A stretch of 64,000 nucleotides of DNA from Lachnospira sp. UBA2821. Its GTDB lineage: Bacteria > Bacillota > Clostridia > Lachnospirales > Lachnospiraceae. Position 1 is the first letter of the stretch. Each line of letters opens with the position of its first letter. A program made the translations under genes and the position numbers. Under the pieces are notes generated by a model, which ran no database searches, had not been told where the DNA came from, and saw only the letters and a program-made list of their open reading frames with translations. The stretch lies in assembly GCA_002351535.1 (NCBI GenBank), contig DEGR01000070.1, positions 38,965 to 102,964 on the forward strand, read 5' to 3'. Positions 19,367 through 28,528 of this stretch are shown piece by piece.

Positions 19367-20719
19367 TTATATTCTAGCTTTCACTACATATTGATATGTA
19401 TCATACATATGCATTTCAACATTTTGTGATATTTCCATTAACTTTATCTTCAACCTTTCCTGTTCTTCTGTTAATTGAACCATAGTTGTCTCAACTTCTT
19501 CCATCAAAAATCCTTCTTTTTGAAACATCATAAGTATTTCATAAAATGTAAAAAAATGAATATGTGTCCTGTCTAGTAATCCCATGTCTTTGTACTCAAA
19601 TCTTCCTCTAATCAATTGTTGCATAACTGAAATATGCATTATATTAGGAATACTTGCTATTATACGACCATGTTCTTTCAACAACTTCTGCTTGCAATAA
19701 TTTATAGTTCTTTGAGGATTATGTAAATGCTCCAATACATCTCCAAAAACAATATAATCAAATCTTTCCTGAAATGGCACATTTTCTTCTTCTATATTTC
19801 CTTCTCTTACATCTAAGAGATACTTAGCAATTTTCACCGCTGATGAATTTATTTCCATACCCCGCGGTTTACTATTAGGGTATTTGCCTTGTATATCTAG
19901 CAGTGTTGCCCCCAAATCACATCCCACCTCTAGAACTGAAAACTCCGCATCTTTATCTTCATTAATCAATTCCGTCAAAAAACTGTTAGGAACTCTGTTA
20001 AAATAATTCATGTTCCAATTCTTCTTGAGTATTATCCTGTCATTTTCATTATTTATTTCTTTCACACCATTATTTCCCATACCTAAATATAAATCAAATA
20101 CTATAGCATCACTACACACAACTGCATGATATCCCTTTTGTATCATATTTAGCTCATAATCGATCAATACGTTTTGGGCTTCAATAAGCCTGTCATTAAA
20201 CTTCCCATTTTCTTTTATCCACCTACTAGAAATCGCCCATATGCCAGCATCAATTCCTACTGTAACTGGATATTGGCAACTCTTTTCTAATCTCTCATTT
20301 TTTGTTTCAATTTCCAACATATTATCAAGACTATCAACTGAAATATACTGACACCCTCTTAATCCATTTGATACAGGACCAGCAATTCCGATATTTTGTC
20401 CCTTCTGTACTGTTTCCGCCAGCTTTAACAAAGCATTTCTCCCTGTCACATAACGTATATCCATAAAAACAATCACATCATCTAACTGGAAATTATCGAT
20501 TGCCGCATTCCAGACTATTCCATACCCCTGTTTTCCTTCGTCAAAAATAATATAATCATATCCAAATGAAGGCAACATATCACTTGTTCCATCTTCTGAT
20601 CCATTATCTATAAGTATTACTTTATTAATTCCTTTTACTTCATCCAACCACTTGATGCATACATCCAATAAATCTTTTTGATTATGCATTGTAATAATTA
20701 AACTAATGTTATTTTCCAA
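19367..20719 (-). CDS. GT2 glycosyltransferase-methyltransferase fusion
   Basis: 450 residues from a TTG at 20719 with GGAGAATGAAAA before it. Residues 1-220 are a family 2 GT-A domain: LIITMHNQKDLL, VILIDNGSEDGTSDML, VIVFMDIRYVTGRN. Residues ~245-450 are a class I SAM methyltransferase: VLEVGCDLGATLLDI (motif I), EGNIEEENVPF, DYIVFGDVLEHLHNP and RIIASIPNIMH. It probably transfers a sugar and methylates it, a pairing seen in O-methylated surface glycans. It ends 16 bases before the GT-D gene. Confidence 0.82.
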   Translation of the reverse strand: MENNISLIITMHNQKDLLDVCIKWLDEVKGINKVILIDNGSEDGTSDMLPSFGYDYIIFDEGKQGYGIVWNAAIDNFQLDDVIVFMDIRYVTGRNALLKLAETVQKGQNIGIAGPVSNGLRGCQYISVDSLDNMLEIETKNERLEKSCQYPVTVGIDAGIWAISSRWIKENGKFNDRLIEAQNVLIDYELNMIQKGYHAVVCSDAIVFDLYLGMGNNGVKEINNENDRIILKKNWNMNYFNRVPNSFLTELINEDKDAEFSVLEVGCDLGATLLDIQGKYPNSKPRGMEINSSAVKIAKYLLDVREGNIEEENVPFQERFDYIVFGDVLEHLHNPQRTINYCKQKLLKEHGRIIASIPNIMHISVMQQLIRGRFEYKDMGLLDRTHIHFFTFYEILMMFQKEGFLMEEVETTMVQLTEEQERLKIKLMEISQNVEMHMYDTYQYVVKARI

Positions 20720-20722
20720 TTT

Positions 20723-21805
20723 TCATTCTCCATTTCTATCTGGTATAGTAACTTTTATCAGTTTATATACTGCCTCTCTCGAAATCTTCCCTGATTCTAT
20801 ACTATCTTCAAGTTCCACGATACGTTCATCCTCCCTGCCATACTCTATACGAAGCAATACCCAACGACACCAATTATAATAAGATTGAATATCTTCCCAT
20901 TTCTTTAAATTCGTCCACTCGCTATGTATAACGCCATTATGTTCTTCTGCAGAATAAATGTCCATTATGTTTATAATTTCACGAATCTGATTATCCTTTA
21001 TATCCAATCCTCTAATCTTTTCTATAGTTTCATTGAGCTCTTTATATGCCCTCTTTTCTAAAAGACATATCATAATGTCTCTTATTCTTTCAACCTGCCT
21101 TACTCTTTCTTTTTCCAACTCCATTTCAACTTTCTTCCCTGAAAAAACTTCTGGATACTCTTTTATCATCCTTCTTCGATAAAGGTTATAATTTTTCAGA
21201 TTTGAAACACCGCAGTCATGATAACACCATGTATCTTTTTGATATGGAACTACTACTTTAAAGCCATTTTTTTGCATCTCCAATGATTGTGATACATCAT
21301 AAAAATCCCATCCATCCAACAAATCCTGTCTCCACGACACATCATATTGTGTAACCATAACAAGACCATCTATTGCTTTAACCGGAATGTACATCATCTG
21401 ATTATTCTGAAGAAGTTTTGCTTCGAAAGTACAAAATCCATCACATGCATATACGCTTCCCACATTCCATCCTAAATAACAATTAGCATCGATGGACAAC
21501 TCTCTAGTCCCAATAACCCCAATCATTCCAATTTTTTCATCTTTAGCAAATATCGCTAATATATCATTCATAAATTCTCTATTTAGAATAAAAGTATCTT
21601 GATGCAAATATACTTTGTATTTGGCGTTACTAGAAGCTATTGCCTCATTATACGCTTCTGTCATGGATCTTGCATCTTGAATGCTAATAATATCTATATC
21701 ATATTCTTCTGGCACAGCCAAATCTTGAATGTATCTCACACACTCATTATAATACTGTAAATTATTAGTACAAATAATAAATGCTATTTGATTATTATTT
21801 ATCAT
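20723..21805 (-). CDS. PF13712-type glycosyltransferase with helical C-terminal domain
   Basis: 360 residues; ATG with GGAGG 12 bases upstream. Signature blocks are FIICTNNLQYYNECVRYI, ARSMTEAYNEAI, YKVYLHQDTFIL, WRQDLLDGWDFYDVSQS and DTWCYHDCG. The C-terminal ~140 residues repeat the island's helical module (LLEKRAYKELNE, REIINIMDIYSAEE, CRWVLLRIEYG). Third PF13712 copy. A weak SigD-like -10 (CCGATAT) lies 36-42 bases upstream of the start. Acceptor and donor unknown. Confidence 0.75.
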   Translation of the reverse strand: MINNNQIAFIICTNNLQYYNECVRYIQDLAVPEEYDIDIISIQDARSMTEAYNEAIASSNAKYKVYLHQDTFILNREFMNDILAIFAKDEKIGMIGVIGTRELSIDANCYLGWNVGSVYACDGFCTFEAKLLQNNQMMYIPVKAIDGLVMVTQYDVSWRQDLLDGWDFYDVSQSLEMQKNGFKVVVPYQKDTWCYHDCGVSNLKNYNLYRRRMIKEYPEVFSGKKVEMELEKERVRQVERIRDIMICLLEKRAYKELNETIEKIRGLDIKDNQIREIINIMDIYSAEEHNGVIHSEWTNLKKWEDIQSYYNWCRWVLLRIEYGREDERIVELEDSIESGKISREAVYKLIKVTIPDRNGE

Positions 21806-21895
21806 GAATTATATTTTCCTCCGTAGTAACCCCACATTATATATCGGTTTTTTCACTTACATATGTTACTATTATTTATATTTTCTGATTATTCA

Positions 21896-22552
21896 TTAAC
21901 ACTTTTTACCATATTCCCCCAAAAAAGTTTCTCTAGCATCATAATAATTCTTCAAATCAAAGAAACCATCATCATGAATACACCAAGGAGACCTCTGGTT
22001 TGGAACCACCACCTTATACCCTTTTCTTATAAATTCCTGACTCTGAGATATATCGTAAAAATCCCACTTAGTAAATAGATCCTCTCTCCAAAGTATATCA
22101 TACTGTGTAGCCATCAATAATCCATCTATAGCTTCTACTTCTTGATATGTTCCTTCTATTTCTCCTATAACACTTTCACCTGACTGATAAATCATATTAA
22201 AATACAATTTTCCTACCCTTGGCCCGTTCCACATAATTGCGTTCTCTGGTAGTTTTGGTGCTCCTACCATTCCCATCATCCCAATATGTTCATCCTTAAA
22301 CACTTCCAACATATCATATAAAAAGTTTTCATTTACAATAAATACATCCTGATGTAAGTACACCTTATATTTTGCTGTACTTGAATTCATTCCTTCATTA
22401 TAACCTGAGGTCATTGATATAGCCTCTCTTATAGTGAGTATTTCAACATCATACCCCTGCGGTATATTCAAACGATTCAAATACCTCATTTGCTCTTTCT
22501 CATAATTATAATTATTCACGCATATTATAAAACATATTTTCTTATCATCCAT
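21896..22552 (-). CDS. short PF13712-type glycosyltransferase
   Basis: 218 residues from ATG 22552, which follows GTGAGGTAGTT; the frame is open to 22630 but that part overlaps the upstream gene. Contains only the catalytic domain: CFIICVNNYNYEKEQMRYL, YKVYLHQDVFIV, WREDLFTKWDFYDISQS and PWCIHDDG. It lacks the C-terminal helical module of its paralogues. That module appears to be encoded by the gene immediately upstream (3 bases away), suggesting a split two-subunit version. Confidence 0.75.
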   Translation of the reverse strand: MDDKKICFIICVNNYNYEKEQMRYLNRLNIPQGYDVEILTIREAISMTSGYNEGMNSSTAKYKVYLHQDVFIVNENFLYDMLEVFKDEHIGMMGMVGAPKLPENAIMWNGPRVGKLYFNMIYQSGESVIGEIEGTYQEVEAIDGLLMATQYDILWREDLFTKWDFYDISQSQEFIRKGYKVVVPNQRSPWCIHDDGFFDLKNYYDARETFLGEYGKKC

Positions 22553-22554
22553 AA

Positions 22555-23616
22555 CTACCTCACCCTTTTTTGACATGCTACAAGAATGTTCTGCGTAATA
22601 TCTCCTGGTTTCTCCACCCTTTTCAAACATTCAATTGCCTTTTCAATGTTTCCCTCTTCAATACATAAATTAGCCATAAAACACAGCAGCATCTCGTTTC
22701 CTCGTAGTATTTTCTCACCATACTCTAATGTAACCCATGCAATTCCTTTTAACCCTCCTTCCAATAACTCATCCGATAATGTTATATAATACTCATCCAC
22801 AAAAGTAGGTTCATTTTGCAGAAAACATCTCCAAGCATCTTCTGTCATACCATTTTTTCTTATATATTTTACCACGTCTTGATACGCCATATTATCCTTA
22901 TATCGTAATCTCCACAATATTTCCTGTACCTCCAGAATCCTTTCCTCTTCCCCGCACACCTCTTGAGGATAAACAGGAATATTAGTCAGACACTCTTTTG
23001 CATATTCATCATGATTGGCTTTCAAATACATTTCTGCTTGTTTCTTTATTATTCTACGATTTCCCGGCCATCTCTGATTAATAAAATTCTGCATTACAAA
23101 CTGTTCTGAATACATTTTGTTTTGCTCAAATAGCTTCTCCAACTTTAGTGACATCTGTAATGGTCTCATTACAACCGTAGTCATCATTGTTTCCAAGGTA
23201 ACCATAGAAGTCTTATGTTGCTTTAAAAACCTAACCAACTCATTTGACGATTCTGTGTCAATATCAAAATCTATCCTATATAATATAAATTTAAGTTCTT
23301 CAATATATCTTTGCAGTTCTTCAACTGTACCTCCTTGTTCTAATATTCCATCCTCCTTTCCACTCTCTACTTCTCTTTCATATATCTGCATTATTACATA
23401 CATTCCTGCAACTATGTCAGTCTGCTTATAGTGTTCAAAGAAACTCTTATCTAAAAACAAATCATGTAGCTTTAGTCTGCTTTCTCTCGTTCCTTCCTTT
23501 AACAGTACGTTCATCATTTCTACTACTTCCGGCATTTTTTCTCCATACTTACTCTGCCATATTCTTTCTCTTTCCGCTTCCTCTCTTGCGAATTGTTCGG
23601 TTCTTTTATCTTCCAT
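22555..23616 (-). CDS. helical accessory protein of the glycosylation island (unknown function)
   Basis: 353 residues, not recognised as a named family. All-helical, rich in Glu, Lys and Arg, with TPR-like segments near the C-terminus (LLCFMANLCIEEGNIEKAIECLKRVEK). The N-terminal half has the pattern MMNVLLKEGTRE, MYVIMQIYEREVESG and LKFILYRIDFDID, which also occurs after the catalytic domain of the three longer PF13712 proteins here. First gene of the minus-strand run; the 123-base gap upstream is shared with a divergent glycosyltransferase operon. May position or stabilise the short PF13712 enzyme encoded next (inference). Confidence 0.6.
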   Translation of the reverse strand: MEDKRTEQFAREEAERERIWQSKYGEKMPEVVEMMNVLLKEGTRESRLKLHDLFLDKSFFEHYKQTDIVAGMYVIMQIYEREVESGKEDGILEQGGTVEELQRYIEELKFILYRIDFDIDTESSNELVRFLKQHKTSMVTLETMMTTVVMRPLQMSLKLEKLFEQNKMYSEQFVMQNFINQRWPGNRRIIKKQAEMYLKANHDEYAKECLTNIPVYPQEVCGEEERILEVQEILWRLRYKDNMAYQDVVKYIRKNGMTEDAWRCFLQNEPTFVDEYYITLSDELLEGGLKGIAWVTLEYGEKILRGNEMLLCFMANLCIEEGNIEKAIECLKRVEKPGDITQNILVACQKRVR

Positions 23617-23680
23617 TCACTCTTATACCCGTTCCTTATTTATTTTTGATTTTCTATCAATATATATTGAACAAAAACCC

Positions 23681-23709
23681 TTGTCTCTTTCTTCTTTTTT
23701 CGATACAAT
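23681..23709 (+). promoter_or_regulatory. putative SigA promoter of CgeB-type operon
   Basis: TTGTCT, 17-base spacer, TACAAT; 31 bases before the ATG at 23740. Lies in the divergent gap with the helical protein gene. Matches SigA consensus at 4/6 and 5/6 positions. Confidence 0.45.
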
Positions 23710-23739
23710 ATATTTATTATTTTCATCGGGAGGCTTATC

Positions 23740-24912
23740 ATGAGATTTTTATTTGTTCCAACGCACAATTCCATATTTGACATCCCATGGGCATTAAAAA
23801 ACATGGGATATGATGTTGATGTTCTTAATACAATTCCATTTGATCCGAACAATTCTGCCCAGGAGCAAAACGAATATTTTAAAGCACAGATAAGAAATAT
23901 CCTTTACGACTTTATCATTTCTTATCTGTTCATCCCTGCCGTATCAGATATATGCTCAGAACACCACATTCCATATATATCATGGACCTATGATTCCCCC
24001 CTGACAGCGCTCTTTACGCCGTCCGTTTTTCACAATACAAATTATACCTTTATTTTCGACAAAATGCAATGTAAACGGCTTACAGATTCCGGTGTTCCAC
24101 ATATTTACCACATGCCTTTAGCAGTTAATCTTGAACGAACAGGCTGTCTGGATATTACGGATAAAGATGAACAGCTTTATTCACATAACATTTCCTTCAT
24201 CGGAGGTCTATATGAGAACAATACATATAATGCTATAATTCAGGCTTTTCCCGAACATCTCCAGCTAAAGCTCAAGTTATACTTAATGAAGAATATGTGT
24301 CATTGGGAGACAGGAAGACCATGGCCTGTACTTCCACAGGAATGTGTTGATTTTCTCCTTACCCAGACAGATGTATCTGGTTGGAATCAGACATCCCTGT
24401 TAAGCGACGCTGAATATCTGGGATTATTATTTTTCCCAAGAAAGCTGGCAGAATTAGAACGTGTAACCATACTTAACACTTTGGCACAGGATTTTGATGT
24501 ACATCTCTATACCAAAAGTCCAACCGAATTTCTTCAAAACGTGCGTACCCACACCGGAGTGGATTACTATACCGTTATGAATAAAGTATTTTATTTCAGC
24601 AAGATTAATCTTAATATCACACTTTCATCTATAGAGTCCGGTGTTCCTCAACGCGTCCTGGACATAATGGGATGTGGAGGGTTTGTTCTCACCAATTATC
24701 AGGAGGAGATTGAGGATTTATTTACTATAGGAAAGGAAATAGAAGTATTCCGCAGCATAGAGGAACTGCGTGAAAAATGTACTTACTATCTGTCCCACGA
24801 GAAGGAGCGCCTGAGAATTGCCATGAACGGCTATCAGAAAGTACGTGATTGCTTTTCATACCAGCATCAGCTAAACAGGATGATTTCAATTGTACAGGAG
24901 GATTTAAAGTAA
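23740..24912 (+). CDS. CgeB/DUF3880-type glycosyltransferase
   Basis: 390 residues; ATG after GGGAGGCTTATC. Reads FVPTHNSIFDIPWALKNMG at the start, YISWTYDSPL and YNITF-like DUF3880 blocks, then the PF13524 donor region KINLNITLSSIESGVPQRVL followed by DIMGCGGFVLTNYQ. First of three head-to-tail paralogues on the plus strand, separated by 1-18 bases, so one operon. Probably a soluble sugar transferase for flagellin; its codon usage and GC look like the flagellar core rather than the AT-rich sugar block. Confidence 0.75.
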   Translation: MRFLFVPTHNSIFDIPWALKNMGYDVDVLNTIPFDPNNSAQEQNEYFKAQIRNILYDFIISYLFIPAVSDICSEHHIPYISWTYDSPLTALFTPSVFHNTNYTFIFDKMQCKRLTDSGVPHIYHMPLAVNLERTGCLDITDKDEQLYSHNISFIGGLYENNTYNAIIQAFPEHLQLKLKLYLMKNMCHWETGRPWPVLPQECVDFLLTQTDVSGWNQTSLLSDAEYLGLLFFPRKLAELERVTILNTLAQDFDVHLYTKSPTEFLQNVRTHTGVDYYTVMNKVFYFSKINLNITLSSIESGVPQRVLDIMGCGGFVLTNYQEEIEDLFTIGKEIEVFRSIEELREKCTYYLSHEKERLRIAMNGYQKVRDCFSYQHQLNRMISIVQEDLK

Positions 24913-24913
24913 C

Positions 24914-26092
24914 ATGAAGATATTATTTTACCGTTATGGAAGCATATGTGAACCGGATATTATTGAGGGATTCCAAGAGCTGGGACATACCGTTTCCCAG
25001 ATTACGGAGGAAATGACAAATAAGAATCTTGTATTCGGAGACTCTGCACGTATTGTAAGCAACTTCCTTATGGAGCATCCTCAGGACTGCGTATTTACCA
25101 TTAACTTTTTTCCCATTATCTCTGAGGTGTGTAACATTTTTAAGATTCCCTATATTTCCTGGATTGTAGATTCCCCTGTTATGGAACTTTTTGCAAAGCC
25201 TATCCAGAATCAGTGTAATCGTGTATTTCTCTTTGACCGTGCGCAGTACAATGAAATATCTCCCCTCAATCCCGGACATGTGTTTCATTTTCCACTGGCA
25301 GTCAATGTTAAGTCAAAGCAGCATGTTATAGAGACAGCATCTGATAATGACAAAGAAAGATTTTCTTCTGACGTGTCTTTCGTAGGCTCCCTCTATACCG
25401 AAAAATGTCCCTATGACAAGCTTACCAATCCACCTGAATACCTGACAGGATATCTGAACGGATTGATTAAGAGTCAACTTAAAGTGTATGGTTATTACTT
25501 TGTAGAGGATTTACTCACTGATAATATTGTCCGGGAATTCAAAAAATGTCTGCCCGGATTCTATACCTATCCTATGGACACCTCCCTAACAGACAGGATT
25601 ACAACTGCACAGCTTTATATCGGTAATAAGATTACCGCTGTGGAACGTCTTCGAACCATGGAGCTTCTCTCAAAGTATTACAATGTTGACCTGTACACCG
25701 GAAGCGATACTTCCACTCTTCCTAAAGTACATAATTGTGGTCTGGCTAAATCATTAACTGAAATGCCTGTTATCTTTCACGAAAGTAAGATTAATCTGAA
25801 TCCAACCTCCAAGGCTATCCGTTCCGGTCTTCCACAACGAATATTTGATATTATGGGCTGTGGCGGTTTTGTGCTTACCAATTATCAGCCGGAGCTTACT
25901 GACATCTTTGAACTAGGTACAGAAGTTGTTGCCTATGGAAGTCTGGAAGAATTAAAAGATATGACCGGTTACTATCTGACACACAAGAAGGAACGTCTTG
26001 AAATAGCCCATAATGGTTATGAAAAAGTAGCCAGGTACTATAACTATCCGGTACGTTTGGAGCAACTGCTTAAATTAGCTATGAATAATTAA
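24914..26092 (+). CDS. CgeB/DUF3880-type glycosyltransferase
   Basis: 392 residues; starts 1 base after the preceding stop with GGAGGATTTAAAGTAAC before it, so translation is coupled. Shares with its neighbours ILFYRYGSICEPDIIEGF, YISWIVDSPVMELF, VSFVGSLY, KINLNPTSKAIRSGLPQRIF and DIMGCGGFVLTNYQPE. Family PF12996/PF13524. Three adjacent paralogues suggest stepwise addition of several residues, or different acceptor sites, on the same protein. Confidence 0.75.
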   Translation: MKILFYRYGSICEPDIIEGFQELGHTVSQITEEMTNKNLVFGDSARIVSNFLMEHPQDCVFTINFFPIISEVCNIFKIPYISWIVDSPVMELFAKPIQNQCNRVFLFDRAQYNEISPLNPGHVFHFPLAVNVKSKQHVIETASDNDKERFSSDVSFVGSLYTEKCPYDKLTNPPEYLTGYLNGLIKSQLKVYGYYFVEDLLTDNIVREFKKCLPGFYTYPMDTSLTDRITTAQLYIGNKITAVERLRTMELLSKYYNVDLYTGSDTSTLPKVHNCGLAKSLTEMPVIFHESKINLNPTSKAIRSGLPQRIFDIMGCGGFVLTNYQPELTDIFELGTEVVAYGSLEELKDMTGYYLTHKKERLEIAHNGYEKVARYYNYPVRLEQLLKLAMNN

Positions 26093-26110
26093 CTATAAAA
26101 GGAGATTGTC

Positions 26111-27280
26111 ATGAGAATCTTATATATTGACTGGCCCTGTTTCGGAAGGGTAGACGTCCAGTTCACTTTGGAGCAGGCAGGACACGAATTTGTTCCCTTT
26201 TTTCATGAAGGTTACCAGGACCGTAATAATCCTGAATTTGACAATGCATTTAGGGAGTTTGTAGGAGACACCCGGTATGACTGCTGCTTTTCCTTTAATT
26301 ACTTCCACATTGTGTCCAATAACTGCAAAGAATTAGGAATAAAGTATATCGCAGCTATCTATGACAGCCCTTATGTCATGCTTTATTCCTACTCATTAAT
26401 TAACCCAAACAATTATGTCTTTATGTTCGATAAACAGGAGTACCTGAAGCTGAAAAACGGAGGAATCAATACAGTATATTACAGTCCCCTTCCCGTTAAC
26501 AGCACTATTATAGATTTTTTAATGGAAAAGCCATTTGATAAAGAAAAACTGTCCGCTGATGTGTCATTCGTAGGCTCTCTTTACAACGAGGACCACAACT
26601 TTTTTGACCGTCTGGATGGTATCAACGATTACACTAAAGGTTACTTAGATGCCATTATGGAAGCCCAGCTTAAAGTCCAGGGATATAACTTTATCGAAGA
26701 AATACTCACCCCTGACATCATATCCGAGCTTAAGAGAGTATGCCCTTACGAATCCATGCCATCTGGTATCGAGACTCCGGAATACATTTATGCAAATTAT
26801 TTTATAGACCGCAAACTAACCTCCATAGAGCGTCAAAGACTGCTTACTGCCATTGCCGGATACTGCAATCTTAAAGTGTACACCATCAATAAGAATGCCG
26901 TAATCCCCGGTGCGGTCAACATGGGGGCTGTGGATTACTATTCCGAGATGCCCTACGTATTTGCCAACAGTAAAATAAATCTTAACATAACACTGCGCAG
27001 CATCCAGTCCGGTATTCCTCTCCGTGCCATGGATATAATGGGTGCCGGCGGCTTTCTGCTAACCAACTATCAGGCGGATTTTATGGATTATTTCGTTCCC
27101 GGCGAAGACTTTGTATATTATGAAAGTGAAGAAGACTTAATACATAAGATTAATTATTATCTTACCCATGATAAGGAGCGCATTGACATAGCCCACAATG
27201 GGCATGAGAAGGTCAAGACAAATCACAGCTTCGAACAGTTCTTCCAGAACATATTTAAAACTGTATTTCCTGATTATTGA
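26111..27280 (+). CDS. CgeB/DUF3880-type glycosyltransferase
   Basis: 389 residues; ATG after AAAAGGAGATTGTC. Most similar of the plus-strand copies to the gene at 911-2059: both have VSFVGSLY, a KGYLDAIMEAQ-like helix, INLNITLRSI and DIMGAGGFLLTNYQ. The last 7 bases overlap the 3' end of the convergent gene at 27274, and no terminator hairpin separates them. Likely a duplication product within the island. Confidence 0.75.
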   Translation: MRILYIDWPCFGRVDVQFTLEQAGHEFVPFFHEGYQDRNNPEFDNAFREFVGDTRYDCCFSFNYFHIVSNNCKELGIKYIAAIYDSPYVMLYSYSLINPNNYVFMFDKQEYLKLKNGGINTVYYSPLPVNSTIIDFLMEKPFDKEKLSADVSFVGSLYNEDHNFFDRLDGINDYTKGYLDAIMEAQLKVQGYNFIEEILTPDIISELKRVCPYESMPSGIETPEYIYANYFIDRKLTSIERQRLLTAIAGYCNLKVYTINKNAVIPGAVNMGAVDYYSEMPYVFANSKINLNITLRSIQSGIPLRAMDIMGAGGFLLTNYQADFMDYFVPGEDFVYYESEEDLIHKINYYLTHDKERIDIAHNGHEKVKTNHSFEQFFQNIFKTVFPDY

Positions 27281-28452
27281 TATATTTCAATATATTTCTC
27301 TACCATCTGTGCCCGTTTGTGCCATGTATGATATTCTTCTGCCACATCATATGCTGCACTGGTCACTTCTTCCATTTTATCCGGATGTGATAGAATATCC
27401 TTTATAATATCAGGCAATTCCTGCTGCCTTTTCAAATTATACATATACAGGTATTCCCTTCCTTCTGCCTCTTCTTCAATATAACAGGAAGTATCAGACA
27501 CCACTGCAGCCCCTGCAAGCATTCCGTTAAATATCCTTTCATGGGAACCGTTCTTAAAGTTTGGCATACTGTTTAATACGATTTTTGTCCTTCCCATTAA
27601 AGTTAATATTTCCTCAGGAGATACATTCCTATGATACTCTATGTTAGGATGAGATATCCAATCACACTTATCCCATCCATGCCCGTATATGGTTACATGA
27701 ATTCCGTTTTCTATCAGCATCTTAACAGCTCTCTCCCGGTAGTATGACGAAGAATACACATCCAGGAATCTGAATAGCCTTATATACTGTAACAACTGTG
27801 CATCATTTATCATCAATGACTGTTCTTTCATATAATCTTCTATTGCCCCTTCCAGAGTACACTCTGTATCATCAATGAGACGTTCCAATATCTTCTCACA
27901 CAGCACACTGCTGTCCATTCCACATATTTCATCCAGATTCTGTGGTATATATCCTGCTGCCACATTTTTATGAAGCCCCCCTGCATACAATACATCTATA
28001 TTCCTTTCTTCCCATAGTATATTTTTTCCTTCCCACACCATACCACCATGTGGGAGAAAATGTACCGCCATAACATTAGGAAAGAATCTTCGTATAAAAT
28101 CCACATGATTTTTATCCACACATAGTACAACCGTTTTTACCGGTGCCAGCTGCAGCTCCTGCATATAACATACAGGATGGTCTACTAGTATATTGATACA
28201 CAATACATTCAATTCATCCCATAGTCTTTTTCCCTGAGTCAGCTCAATATTTAATCCCACATTATTAAAGGTAATTACTGCATCCACAGGGTTTTGTATA
28301 AAATCATACAGCTTTCCGAGACTTACCAATAAGTTATTTGTATCCAATACAAAGATATCCGCTCCGATTTCTACAAAATGTTGTTCCATACCCTTAGAAA
28401 ATACATCCAACGTCTCCCACGTTCCCCTGATAAATATCACTCGCTTCTTCAT
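27274..28452 (-). CDS. GT-B glycosyltransferase (PF13524-like)
   Basis: 392 residues from ATG 28452 (GGAGAGCATT upstream); the frame is open to 28578 but that extension crosses the flagellin terminator and is not used. N-terminus RVIFIRGTWETLDVF, a middle block VDVLYAGGLHKN, and the C-terminal donor domain with IYGHGWDKCDW, KIVLNSMPNFKNGSHERIFN and GMLAGAAVVSDT. Distant from the four CgeB-type copies. It lies directly downstream of flagellin on the same strand, the usual place for a flagellin glycosyltransferase. Confidence 0.75.
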   Translation of the reverse strand: MKKRVIFIRGTWETLDVFSKGMEQHFVEIGADIFVLDTNNLLVSLGKLYDFIQNPVDAVITFNNVGLNIELTQGKRLWDELNVLCINILVDHPVCYMQELQLAPVKTVVLCVDKNHVDFIRRFFPNVMAVHFLPHGGMVWEGKNILWEERNIDVLYAGGLHKNVAAGYIPQNLDEICGMDSSVLCEKILERLIDDTECTLEGAIEDYMKEQSLMINDAQLLQYIRLFRFLDVYSSSYYRERAVKMLIENGIHVTIYGHGWDKCDWISHPNIEYHRNVSPEEILTLMGRTKIVLNSMPNFKNGSHERIFNGMLAGAAVVSDTSCYIEEEAEGREYLYMYNLKRQQELPDIIKDILSHPDKMEEVTSAAYDVAEEYHTWHKRAQMVEKYIEIYQ

Positions 28453-28484
28453 AATGCTCTCCATTAAATAAATATAATTTACTG

Positions 28485-28517
28485 CAAAAAAAAGGAACCG
28501 AATATCGGTTCCTTTTT
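28485..28517 (-). terminator. flagellin intrinsic terminator
   Basis: Perfect 12-bp stem (AAAAAGGAACCG / CGGTTCCTTTTT) with a 5-base loop, 12 bases after the flagellin stop, followed by a T-run on the minus strand. Confidence 0.92.
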
Positions 28518-28528
28518 GGTAGTCAAAA

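Noticed and set aside
21841..21867. SigD promoter upstream of the PF13712 gene at 20723
   Set aside because: CCGATAT is present but the -35 is poor (AACA or TAAC), and an overlapping TATAAT gives an alternative reading; not listed as a feature.
23640..23852. 70-codon minus-strand frame in the divergent gap
   Set aside because: Overlaps the CgeB-type gene start and has no credible ribosome site or family.
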